From CAZLAK01 sp964557545 (GTDB lineage: Bacteria > Bacillota > Desulfotomaculia > Desulfotomaculales > Pelotomaculaceae): a stretch of DNA of 52,670 nt. Numbering within the stretch: the first letter of the stretch is position 1; every line of letters starts with the position of its first letter. Both the position numbers and the translations under genes were made by a program. This document shows, piece by piece, positions 39,029-47,239 of this stretch. The DNA lies in assembly GCA_964557545.1 (NCBI GenBank), contig CAZLAK010000013.1, positions 1 through 52,670 of the forward strand. The letters run 5' to 3'. The notes under the pieces are model-generated. The model was not told the origin of the DNA and did not search any database. It saw only the letters and a program-made list of their open reading frames with translations.

Positions 39029-41662
39029 TCATACTTCCCCCATCTTTGAAATATATTCCCTAGCAAAACTCAGCTCTTCTTCGCGCGTCCGCACCCGGCC
39101 GTCCAGCCGGGCACGCCAGACGGCATCCAGGACTAATTTATAAACAGGTCCCGGTTTTAAACCCATGGCACGCAAGTCCTTGCCGTTAATGGACGGTTTA
39201 TCGTAGTAAACAGCTGTCAGCACCCGGCGAAAACGTTCCCGGGAAGCGCTGCCGGTCAGGTGGGCGAGCACCAGCGGGTAAGATTCCTTGGGCAGGGCAA
39301 TAAGCTTTGCCGCCAGTTCGCTTACATTTAGGGGATCATTGGCACGGCAAAAACTCTCTGCCGCCGCCCGCCAGCCGGCGTGGGCTGCGGACAGCCGCTC
39401 AATATAACGCTTGCCCAAACAGTAGTGCCGGCATACCCCCAGCACCGCTTCCCGGCTGCTGCGGCACAAGACGGCGGTTAAATACACCAGCCACCTCTCG
39501 CCGGTGTCCTCAAAATCCCAAGATAAAAGGGTTTTTATGGAACGGGGAATCTCTGCTAAAACCGCATCCTGCCCTTCTGCTGCTACCCCCGGAAAGAGAA
39601 ATTCCCAAAGACCGAGCTCTTTTAAGCGCATTAACGCTCTGCCGGCCCTCGGCTCACCGAGAATACTCTTTAACTCCTCCCAGATCCTGGCGGCAGAAAC
39701 CCTAGCCAGCATATTAGCCCGCACAGCTTCCAATGCCAGCTGGAGCGTCTGGGGCTCTAGGCTCATACGGTAGCGGACTTCAAATTTTACAGCACGCAGC
39801 AGCCGCGTGGGGTCTTCCACAAAGCTCAAATTGTGCAGGACCCTTACCAGCCCGCGCTCTAGGTCTTCCCGGCCCCCGAAAAAGTCAATAACCCTGCCGA
39901 AATCGTCCCCTTTATTCAGGGACACGGCCATGGCGTTAATAGTAAAATCACGCCGGTACAGGTCCTGGTGGAGGGTGGAAACTTCCACCTGCGGCATTGC
40001 TGCCGGGTACTGGTAAAACTCGATCCGGGCGGTGGCCAAATCGATCTGACGGCCGCCGGAAAAGATGACGGTGGCCGTACAGAACTTCGGGTGCTGCCGC
40101 AGCTTTGCGCCGTACTCTTTCGCTATAGCCCGGGCCAGTTCGATAGCATCGCCCTCCACTACCAGGTCCACATCCAGACACTCCGCGCCCAAAAGCGCAT
40201 CGCGGACAATGCCGCCGGCGCCGTACAGCTTAAAACCCAGTTCCGAGGCCAATTCACCGGCGCGCTTTAAAATTTCCATATAGCCGCCGTCCAGCGAACG
40301 GGCTAAAAGCCCGCTGATATTTTCACCTTTTTTCCCGCCGTCCTCCCCGGCAAAAAGAAGCCGGTGGCGGGTTTTTACTTCTCCGTGCAGGGTGCGCAGC
40401 ACATCGGTACGGGAAACAATGCCGACCAGCCGGTCACCGTCCAGCACCGGCAACCGCCCGATATCGTACTCAATCATTAATTCCCGCACGGCGGCAGCCG
40501 GTGTTTGGGGCGATACAGTGACGAGGTTTGTGCTCATAAACCCCTTGACCGGCGCGTGCCCTAAGCCGTGGTGAAGCGCTTTTTCCACATCGCGGCGGGA
40601 AACAATGCCGACCAGCCGGCCGCCGTCCACCACCGGCAATCCGGAGTGACCGTAGCGCAACATGACCTTCCCCGCCTCTTCAATGACCATCTGCGGAGAA
40701 ACAGTTTTAACCGGGCAGGACATTATATCGGCAGCAGTCAGCGGCGGCCGGCACTTTTCCCTTACAGCCGACAGCAGCTTTTCTACTACTTCATCAAGGC
40801 GCGCTTTTTTAAGGGTGGCAGAAGCGGCCATGGCATGACCTCCGCCGCCAAAGACGGAAAGGACTTCTCTGACATTCATCTCCGGAACAGCGCTGCGCGC
40901 CACCACGTAAACGCGCTCTTCCATTTCCACAACTGTAAACACGGCATCCAGCTGCGCAAAGTCGGCCAGTTTGTGGGTCAAAAGGGCCAATCCGGAGACA
41001 AACTCATCTATATTGGCCCTGGCGATGAGAAAATCTATGCCGTTAACCTGGTGGCGCTCGGCAGAAACCAAGAGCGCCTTTAACAGTTCCCTCTGCTCAT
41101 CGGTAAGGGGCCGCCCCAAAAAATCGGCTACGACAGACAGGTTGGCGCCGCGGCCCAAAAGGTAAGCTACGGCGGCGGCGTCCCTGGGTGTTGTGCTGGA
41201 AAAAACGAGCGAGCCCGTGTCTTCGTAAATGCCCAGGGCCAGGATAGTCGCTTCTAAGGGGGAAAGCTCTATCCCTTTTTCTATAATCTTTTCTACCAGC
41301 AAAGTGGCAGCGGCGCCGACGGCGTCGATTACCTCCAGACTTCCGGCAACATCTCCATCCCCTTTGGGGTGGTGGTCGTAAATGTGCACATCCACTCCCG
41401 GCTTAGTGACGATTTCCGCTACGTCAGCTACCCTGCCCAAAGAACTGGTATCAACCAAAATGACCCTCTTTACCGGCAGGCCGGCAATTTCTTTAAATGT
41501 CTTTACGTTCAGTATGTCCTTGTAGAGAGCCAAAAACTCCTCCACTGCCCTCGTCAGTTTGCCCGGAAAAACCATTACCGCGCCCGGGTAAAGCTTGGAG
41601 GCACCCACCATCGAAGCCAGGGCGTCAAGGTCGGTATTGGTGTGAGACGTGATAATTTCCAC
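39029..41662 (-). CDS. DHH phosphoesterase-CBS-CBS-tRNA nucleotidyltransferase fusion
   Basis: An 877-residue three-part protein. (1) DHH/DHHA1 phosphoesterase (about 1-305): SHTNTDLDALAS, VDTSS, YDHHPKGD (95-102) and GGGGHAMAAS (272-281), typical of nanoRNase/oligoribonuclease enzymes. (2) Two CBS domains (about 310-365 and 375-428), which usually bind adenine nucleotides. (3) Class II tRNA nucleotidyltransferase (about 465-877): GGIVRDALLG (483-492), D497/D499, RRDFTINAMA (570-579) and EDPTRLLRAVKF. This layout is known in other clostridia and in Aquifex-type A-adding enzymes; it could add CCA or only the final A. CBS domains may couple it to energy state (inference). The start is GTG 41662 with only a weak ribosome binding site. 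Confidence 0.92.
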   Translation of the reverse strand: MEIITSHTNTDLDALASMVGASKLYPGAVMVFPGKLTRAVEEFLALYKDILNVKTFKEIAGLPVKRVILVDTSSLGRVADVAEIVTKPGVDVHIYDHHPKGDGDVAGSLEVIDAVGAAATLLVEKIIEKGIELSPLEATILALGIYEDTGSLVFSSTTPRDAAAVAYLLGRGANLSVVADFLGRPLTDEQRELLKALLVSAERHQVNGIDFLIARANIDEFVSGLALLTHKLADFAQLDAVFTVVEMEERVYVVARSAVPEMNVREVLSVFGGGGHAMAASATLKKARLDEVVEKLLSAVREKCRPPLTAADIMSCPVKTVSPQMVIEEAGKVMLRYGHSGLPVVDGGRLVGIVSRRDVEKALHHGLGHAPVKGFMSTNLVTVSPQTPAAAVRELMIEYDIGRLPVLDGDRLVGIVSRTDVLRTLHGEVKTRHRLLFAGEDGGKKGENISGLLARSLDGGYMEILKRAGELASELGFKLYGAGGIVRDALLGAECLDVDLVVEGDAIELARAIAKEYGAKLRQHPKFCTATVIFSGGRQIDLATARIEFYQYPAAMPQVEVSTLHQDLYRRDFTINAMAVSLNKGDDFGRVIDFFGGREDLERGLVRVLHNLSFVEDPTRLLRAVKFEVRYRMSLEPQTLQLALEAVRANMLARVSAARIWEELKSILGEPRAGRALMRLKELGLWEFLFPGVAAEGQDAVLAEIPRSIKTLLSWDFEDTGERWLVYLTAVLCRSSREAVLGVCRHYCLGKRYIERLSAAHAGWRAAAESFCRANDPLNVSELAAKLIALPKESYPLVLAHLTGSASRERFRRVLTAVYYDKPSINGKDLRAMGLKPGPVYKLVLDAVWRARLDGRVRTREEELSFAREYISKMGEV

Positions 41663-41889
41663 GATAACTCAACTATTCACCACCTATAACTTTTGTCACT
41701 TTTTCACGCCCGCACTAATGTTTACCCGCTTAAAAAACGTTACTTCCATTTTACTGTTTTTGGCCGTGCCTTGAAAATATTTTTTGTTACAACAACCCGG
41801 TTTTAGAAAATAAAAAAATACTGAAGCCCCACTTTAACAATTGCATAACACCCAACCGCTCTCGGGCTGCCCGTAAAGAACGGCTTTTT
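41663..41889. other. AT-rich intergenic region between lysA and the DHH/CCA gene
   Basis: About 230 bases without an ORF that has a ribosome binding site. A short plus-strand hairpin CCGT/ACGG followed by six Ts (about 41870-41890) has no gene upstream of it. No convincing promoter for the downstream minus-strand gene was found. Confidence 0.4.
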
Positions 41890-41920
41890 TAAAGTTAAAA
41901 AACCGCCTAGTCAACGGCGG
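41890..41920 (-). terminator. Terminator overlapping the lysA stop codon
   Basis: On the minus strand CCGCC (41920-41916) pairs with GGCGG (41907-41903), followed by TTTTTTAA. The lysA stop codon TGA (41913-41911) lies in the loop, so the last codons of the gene form half of the stem. Confidence 0.8.
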
Positions 41921-43251
41921 CTTTTTCTTTTTGCACAGCATTTTTTTGTCTTGCTCAGGAACAGGTCGTTCTTAACGAGGTCTTCGTAGCTCTCCCGGCG
42001 GACGATCACCTCTGCCCGGCCGCTGCCCGCCAGCACCATGGCCGGACGGGGCAGGCGGTTGTAGTTCATGGACATGGTGTAATTGTAGGCACCGGTGCAG
42101 GAAACGGCCAGGATGTCGCCCGGCTCTGGGTCGGGAAGGGCGATATCCCAGATGAGCATGTCGCCGGACTCGCAGCACTTGCCGGCAATGGAAACAACGC
42201 GTGACGCACGCTGGCCGGCTTTATTGGCCAGGCAGGCCTCGTAACGGGCCCTGTAAAGCGCCGGCCTGGGGTTGTCGCTCATGCCGCCGTCTACAGCCAC
42301 GTACGTGCGCACACCGGGTATTTCCTTAACTGCGCCCACGGTGTACAGGGTGGTTCCCGCCGGGCCGCAGATCGAACGGCCGGGCTCTACTATTACTTTA
42401 GGCGCCGCTAAGCCGTACTCTGCTGCCGTATCCCGTACCGTGCCCATAACCACATGCGCGTAGTCTTCAATAGAAGGGGGGCAGTCGCCTTCGGCGTAAT
42501 AAATTCCCAGCCCTCCCCCTAAGTCCAGTTCCTCCAGCCAGTACCCCGTCTCCCCGTACACCCGGCGGGCAAATTCCATCATCATCCGGGCCGCGCAGGC
42601 GTAAGGCTCGAGTTCAAAGATCTGCGAGCCGATGTGGCAGTGAAATCCTTTTAATTCTATGTTTTCCATCTCCAGGGCAATCTTAACGCCCTCCATGGCC
42701 TGACCGTTTTCAATGACTAAACCAAATTTGGAATCTACCTGGCCGGTTCTTATGTACTCGTGGGTATGCGCTTCAATGCCCGGTGTCAGCCGCAGGATAA
42801 CGGCCGCTTTTTTGCCAGCACTGCCGGCCAGCGCGTTTGCAAGCGAAAGCTCGTATAGATTGTCTACCATAAGGCGGCCAACACCGGCTCTTATGGCCAT
42901 GGCTATCTCATCTTCTGACTTATTGTTGCCGTGAAAGTATATTCTGTCCGCGGGAAAGCCGGCCTTTAAGGCCGTGTACAGTTCCCCGCCGGACACCACG
43001 TCCAGACCCAGGCCCTCCTCTTCCACTATCTGGCAGACCGCCGTGTTCATCAGAGCTTTGGCCGCGTAGGCTACCTGCGCCCCGTAGTTCTCCGTGAAAA
43101 AGCGGTAGTACTGGCGGCAGTTTTGGCGAAAGCAGTCTTCGTCGAGAACGTAAAGGGGCGTGCCGAACTCTAAAGCCAGCTGAACGGCATCGCATCCCCC
43201 GATTTCCAGGTGGCCCTTCTCGTTAATCCTCATAGTGCCGTTTAACCTCAT
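41911..43251 (-). CDS. lysA: Diaminopimelate decarboxylase
   Basis: A 446-residue fold-type III PLP enzyme that decarboxylates meso-diaminopimelate to lysine. The PLP lysine is K65 in VAYAAKALMN; further signatures are LDVVSGGELYTAL, FHGNNKSEDEI, FHCHIGSQI, LDLGGGLGI, VEPGRSICG and GKCCESGD at the subunit interface. The start is ATG 43251, about 11 bases after GAGAGGG; ATG 43233 is an alternative. The tail ends with a basic, Cys-containing stretch (TKKCCAKRKSRR). It is a single-gene unit, closed by its own terminator. Confidence 0.96.
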   Translation of the reverse strand: MRLNGTMRINEKGHLEIGGCDAVQLALEFGTPLYVLDEDCFRQNCRQYYRFFTENYGAQVAYAAKALMNTAVCQIVEEEGLGLDVVSGGELYTALKAGFPADRIYFHGNNKSEDEIAMAIRAGVGRLMVDNLYELSLANALAGSAGKKAAVILRLTPGIEAHTHEYIRTGQVDSKFGLVIENGQAMEGVKIALEMENIELKGFHCHIGSQIFELEPYACAARMMMEFARRVYGETGYWLEELDLGGGLGIYYAEGDCPPSIEDYAHVVMGTVRDTAAEYGLAAPKVIVEPGRSICGPAGTTLYTVGAVKEIPGVRTYVAVDGGMSDNPRPALYRARYEACLANKAGQRASRVVSIAGKCCESGDMLIWDIALPDPEPGDILAVSCTGAYNYTMSMNYNRLPRPAMVLAGSGRAEVIVRRESYEDLVKNDLFLSKTKKCCAKRKSRR

Positions 43252-43522
43252 ACCACATTCAACCCTCTCTTTTGCCCGGCTAAGAATTTGTCGTCCGCAT
43301 TATTTTATATTAAATTTTCCGGCGTGCGCAAGATAACAAAAAATTAAAAAGCTGGATTCGGCGCGGGCTGCTAGCGGTAAAAAAGCAAATAAAAAAAGTT
43401 GCCGGCAGGATAATAAATATTTAACGGCGAAAAATGCAAAACAGGTTAAAGAACTCCATTACTTTTTAATTGATAAGTAAATCTCTTTAAAAACATTTTA
43501 ACATCGAAGAGGGGTTTTGGTT

Positions 43523-44377
43523 TTGCGTTTGGGTGCCCATTTAAGCATTGCTCAGGGTTTGGAAGGCGCCGCCCGCACAGCCATCCAGATCGGGGCCAAC
43601 ACCTTTCAGTACTTTACCAGGAATCCCAGGGGCGGAAAGGCGCGGTCAATCGGCGGGGAAGAAATAACCCGCTGGCTTTCCCTGCGCCGCGACTTAGATC
43701 TATACCCCATTGCCGGCCACTTGCCGTACACCGTTAATCCAGCTGCACCCCCGGGCCGCCAGCGCGACTTTGCCCGTCTGGTCCTTACAGAGGATTTAGA
43801 GCGTGTCCGCTCCATCGGCGGCGAATACATTGTAGCCCACCCCGGGCGCTACGGGGAAAACCGGGAGGAAGCCATCGGGTACCTAGTCAGCCTCATTGAA
43901 GAAACCGTTCTGGCAGCTCCGCCCGGCGGACCGGTGCTCCTCTTGGAAACCATGGCCTGTCAGGGCAGTGAACTGGGAAGCCTGGAAGACCTTTTAGAAG
44001 TTTTAAAGCGTCTTTCCTGGCCGCCGCAGGTGGGTATTTGCCTGGACACCGCCCACCTCTTTGAGGCCGGCTGGGACCTGCGCACGCCGGCCGGCTGCGA
44101 TGAACTGGTAGCCCGCCTGGAAAGTTTTTTTGGTCTGGAAAAAGTAAAGCTAGTCCACTTAAATGACTCACTGACGCCGCTGAGTAGCCGCCGCGACCGC
44201 CATGCCCTAATTGGCACAGGCGAGCTGGGAGAAAGCGGCATTGCCTCTGTAGTAAACCACCCATTTTTGGGAAGCCTGCCGTTAATTTTAGAAACCAATG
44301 TAGAAAATTACATCGACTACGCTGGTGAAATAAAGAAAGTAAAAGCATTTTTAAAAAAATGCCCCGATACAAAATGA
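43523..44377 (+). CDS. nfo: Endonuclease IV (AP endonuclease)
   Basis: A 284-residue TIM-barrel AP endonuclease for base-excision repair, with three zinc ions. Ligand regions: LGAHLSIAQG, GHLPYTVN, IVAHPGRYG, LLLETMACQGSELGS (in part), CLDTAHLFEAGWD, KLVHLNDSL, RHALIGTGELG and LILETNVEN. The start is TTG 43523, eight bases after GAGGGG, giving MRLGAHLSIAQ; TTG 43517 is too close to it. It is a lone plus-strand gene in a minus-strand area, ending 18 bases from the convergent dsrK-like gene. Confidence 0.94.
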   Translation: MRLGAHLSIAQGLEGAARTAIQIGANTFQYFTRNPRGGKARSIGGEEITRWLSLRRDLDLYPIAGHLPYTVNPAAPPGRQRDFARLVLTEDLERVRSIGGEYIVAHPGRYGENREEAIGYLVSLIEETVLAAPPGGPVLLLETMACQGSELGSLEDLLEVLKRLSWPPQVGICLDTAHLFEAGWDLRTPAGCDELVARLESFFGLEKVKLVHLNDSLTPLSSRRDRHALIGTGELGESGIASVVNHPFLGSLPLILETNVENYIDYAGEIKKVKAFLKKCPDTK

Positions 44378-44395
44378 GCAGGAGCCGTTAAATTT

Positions 44396-46015
44396 TTATA
44401 AAGATTCGCCGCCGGGCAAAAATTCAAAGTACGGTTTTTCTAAGCCGGCCATAGCGTTTACCATCAGTTCCGCCACGCCGCCGTACTGGACGTTGAACTT
44501 TTCTGTCGCCCGGTAATGTTCTAGAATATTCCGCATTGATCCCTTACAGTTGGAACAGGGCACACAAACGTATTTAACCAAATTAGGATCAGCAACGGTG
44601 TCGCTGAAAGCCTCCAGTATTTGTTTAAACTTCATGCGCGATGCTACCTTTACCACCCATTCTTTAAAGTTCAAGCTGTCCATCACCGCAAAGCCGCTCC
44701 CCCCGCCACAGCAATAGTTATGGACACCGCAAGGGGCCATCTCCCTAAACTGCGGGCAGACAGCCCGCAAGATTTTTCTCTGCGGCTGCACTATTCCCAT
44801 CGACCTCACTATATTGCACGGGTCGTGCAGGGTAACGGGAAAATTATTTTTTTGGGGATCAAATTTTACAGCTTTTTTGGTAACAATTTCCCAAAGAATT
44901 GGAAAACAGCTCTCCCGCGGAATGTTGTCTTCGCCAACTGCCAGGCGGTCCGAAGACACGGCTGCTGCCCGGTGGGCGTGACCGCACTCGCCTATGACAA
45001 TACGCCGCACGCCCAATTCCCGTGCTGCTTTCCTCTGGGCCAGCGCAATTCTTTTGGTCATCACATCGTCGTACCAGATACCGTAATTTACGGCATCGTA
45101 ACCCGCAAGCTCGCTGCTCAGCGTCCAGCTAAGCCCGGCCTCCTCAAAAAGAATGGCAAAAGCCGCCGGGCTTTCCGGCCATGAGACAAACTCCCCGGCG
45201 TTGTGAATGAGGAGGATGTCTGCCCCTTTTTTGTCCACGGGGATCTTGTAGCGCTTGCCAGTCTTTTCTTCTATATCGTCTTCCATAAACTCAATGATAT
45301 CGGTTAAAGCCAATTTATTAATACCTGTGCTGGAACCGGTTTTAAGCTGCAAAACCGCACCCCTGTCGTGGAGCATGGACGGCGCAACGCCCAGTTCCTG
45401 GCTGAAAAGCACTCTGATTTCTCTGGCAATGAGAGCGTTGTCCAGTCCTAAAGGGCACACCTGGGCACAGCGCCGGCACAGATTGCAGCGGTAAGCTAGT
45501 TCACCCAGGCGCAAAACGGCCTCAGCACTTACCTCGGCATCACCGCCTAAAAAGGCGGATAGAAGGCCGTGGCTTTTGTGCTTGGCGTAAAGCCTGCGCA
45601 GAACTTCGGACCTAAAAATAGGCCTGTAAATTTCTTTTTTGCCGCTGGCCAAAAAAATATGGCAAGCTTGGGAACAGGCATCGCACTTGGCACAGTATTC
45701 CATGGACAAATTAAAAGGGAGCGCGTAGCCCGGATTTGTTTTGCCAGAAAAGAGCTTGTCAAGACCGCTCAAAAATTTCGCGACCATCTCACGCTCTTGT
45801 TCTTTTGACTTGGGCCTGCGCAGGCAGTCATTCCCCACAAAGCCGTCCAGGGCAGTACAGTAGCTCTCCCGCCACTCTTCTTTTAAAGGTGTAATAGGCG
45901 GTTCCATACCCGGCTTGTCGTACGGCGGGGGGAGAGGCATCAGCTCTTCATCCTCTAATTTAACCAACTGCTCGTTAAGCGGTTTTGACATGTCTTTTGG
46001 CTTTACTTTGTCCAC
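44396..46015 (-). CDS. DsrK/HdrD-like iron-sulfur oxidoreductase subunit
   Basis: A 539-residue cytosolic protein of the HdrD/DsrK family. Two [4Fe-4S] sites: C108/C111/C114/C118 (YCAKCDACSQACH) and C177/C180/C183/C187 (CNLCRRCAQVCPLG). A CCG-type domain follows: C400, C429, C435-C436 (YCCGGG) and CVPCSNC (C484, C487, C490), which in HdrD/DsrK holds the noncubane cluster for thiol-disulfide chemistry. With the DsrM-like gene it forms the two-subunit DsrMK module seen in Gram-positive sulfate and sulfite reducers, linking menaquinone to a thiol or DsrC-trisulfide. No dsrAB or dsrC is in the window, so the partner is uncertain (Hme/Tmc-type relatives possible). The GTG start follows AGGGGGC. 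Confidence 0.87.
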   Translation of the reverse strand: MDKVKPKDMSKPLNEQLVKLEDEELMPLPPPYDKPGMEPPITPLKEEWRESYCTALDGFVGNDCLRRPKSKEQEREMVAKFLSGLDKLFSGKTNPGYALPFNLSMEYCAKCDACSQACHIFLASGKKEIYRPIFRSEVLRRLYAKHKSHGLLSAFLGGDAEVSAEAVLRLGELAYRCNLCRRCAQVCPLGLDNALIAREIRVLFSQELGVAPSMLHDRGAVLQLKTGSSTGINKLALTDIIEFMEDDIEEKTGKRYKIPVDKKGADILLIHNAGEFVSWPESPAAFAILFEEAGLSWTLSSELAGYDAVNYGIWYDDVMTKRIALAQRKAARELGVRRIVIGECGHAHRAAAVSSDRLAVGEDNIPRESCFPILWEIVTKKAVKFDPQKNNFPVTLHDPCNIVRSMGIVQPQRKILRAVCPQFREMAPCGVHNYCCGGGSGFAVMDSLNFKEWVVKVASRMKFKQILEAFSDTVADPNLVKYVCVPCSNCKGSMRNILEHYRATEKFNVQYGGVAELMVNAMAGLEKPYFEFLPGGESL

Positions 46016-46075
46016 TACTGATTTGCCCCCTATTCAAAGGAAATTTACACCAAAAAAAGTTCTTCCCCGCCCCGC

Positions 46076-46975
46076 TCACTTCTCTGTATCTTTAGACCAA
46101 TCGGGGCTGGTGTGGGGTGCCGACCACAGATTAGCCGGACGGCGATTAAAAAGCTCTTTAACCTTTTGCTCAACTTTTGAGCCGGGCAAATTTGGTTCGT
46201 TGTCCCACAGCACTTTGTGAAAGGAATAAAACTTGCCCACGTAGTGACTCATCTTGGAAACGGGTATGTAAACGAGCAAAAAGCCGAGAAATAAAATATG
46301 CAGCGCCATCAGCCCGCTTACTTTTACTGGGGAAAAAACTAAAAGCGACTTTACAGTCTCAAGATGGGCCGCAAAACCCGGACCCTTTCCCCAGGCTGCA
46401 AGACCGGTAACGGCGGCAGAAAACAAAAACATTAGGTGTAAGTAATCTAAAGGAGCAGAGTACCGCCTCAAGCCCGGATCAAAAAGCCTCTTTGTAAGAA
46501 GGCCTGCCGAGCCAAAAGCCAAAAGGCTCATGCCGCAAAATCCCCAAAAGTAAGTTAATATATTTACATAGTAGGATATTTTGTCAGTTAATACACCCCT
46601 GACAGCAGCTGAGAAGGCAGGCAACATAGCGCCCAGCAAAACCATCAATGTAAAAATAACGGAAGAGTATATACCCAGGTGCATGCAGTAAGATAACCGC
46701 CAAACGGGCCGCAGGTTTACAAAAAGTCTTTTAATAAAAAACATTTCTTTTACCACTTCCACAATCACCCGCAGGCGGCTGACTTTTCTGGGCTTTTTCC
46801 ACCAGGTGCTTTCTTCGTAATAAGAACCGCCGTAACTGAAGCGGCTGCCCTCTCCCGGCACCGGGTACAGCTCCCAGCGGCCGGGGAGAGGAAACCTGGA
46901 ATACCGGCGAAATTTAATAATATTTAAAACCATAAAGGCTATCAATGAACTGTATATATACAGCGCAAGGCACAC
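46076..46975 (-). CDS. DsrM/NarI-like cytochrome b membrane subunit
   Basis: A 299-residue membrane protein of the DsrM/NarI family. Hydrophobic helices at about 2-20, 100-122, 134-160, 176-196 and 222-242, with His residues placed for b-type haems (for example MHLGIYSS, LDYLHLMF, ALHILFLG). A soluble loop of about 75 residues lies after the first helix (FPLPGRWELYPVPGEGSRFS in part). It exchanges electrons with menaquinone and passes them to the DsrK-like protein encoded 60 bases downstream. The start is GTG 46975, ten bases after GGAGG. Confidence 0.86.
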   Translation of the reverse strand: MCLALYIYSSLIAFMVLNIIKFRRYSRFPLPGRWELYPVPGEGSRFSYGGSYYEESTWWKKPRKVSRLRVIVEVVKEMFFIKRLFVNLRPVWRLSYCMHLGIYSSVIFTLMVLLGAMLPAFSAAVRGVLTDKISYYVNILTYFWGFCGMSLLAFGSAGLLTKRLFDPGLRRYSAPLDYLHLMFLFSAAVTGLAAWGKGPGFAAHLETVKSLLVFSPVKVSGLMALHILFLGFLLVYIPVSKMSHYVGKFYSFHKVLWDNEPNLPGSKVEQKVKELFNRRPANLWSAPHTSPDWSKDTEK

Positions 46976-46990
46976 CGCCGGCAGCCCTCC

Positions 46991-47239
46991 TTTTATGATG
47001 CTAGAAAATTTATTATTTCACTGCAAAACTTCAACTATTATTAAATAATATTATCATTTAAAAAACAAAAATTAAATAACCAGTAATTATTTAATTATAT
47101 AAATAACTTATTATTATTTGGAAGCTGTGTTAATAATTTTATATCGTAATGATTTTTTAAAATTAAAAATTCCCGGTTTCGATATATTCGATATATAAGC
47201 AGAAATTAATTAAAATTACTTAAAACATGGTAAAATAGC
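46991..47239. other. Very AT-rich intergenic region with tandem 9-mers
   Basis: Between the activase gene and the dsrM-like gene. It is far richer in A and T than its neighbours. It holds two exact tandem copies of TTCGATATA (47178-47195) and the palindrome-like stretch AAATAATATTATCATTT (47043-47059). No promoter boxes stand out and no ORF has a ribosome binding site. The dsrM promoter and its regulator sites are probably here. Confidence 0.5.

Noticed and set aside
41865..41890. Plus-strand hairpin with six Ts as a terminator of a plus-strand transcript.
   Set aside because: Only four pairs in the stem, and no plus-strand gene or promoter lies upstream.
44621..45184. Plus-strand ORF of 187 codons.
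   Set aside because: It lies antisense to the well-supported dsrK-like gene and has a low-complexity, His/Arg-rich composition typical of shadows.
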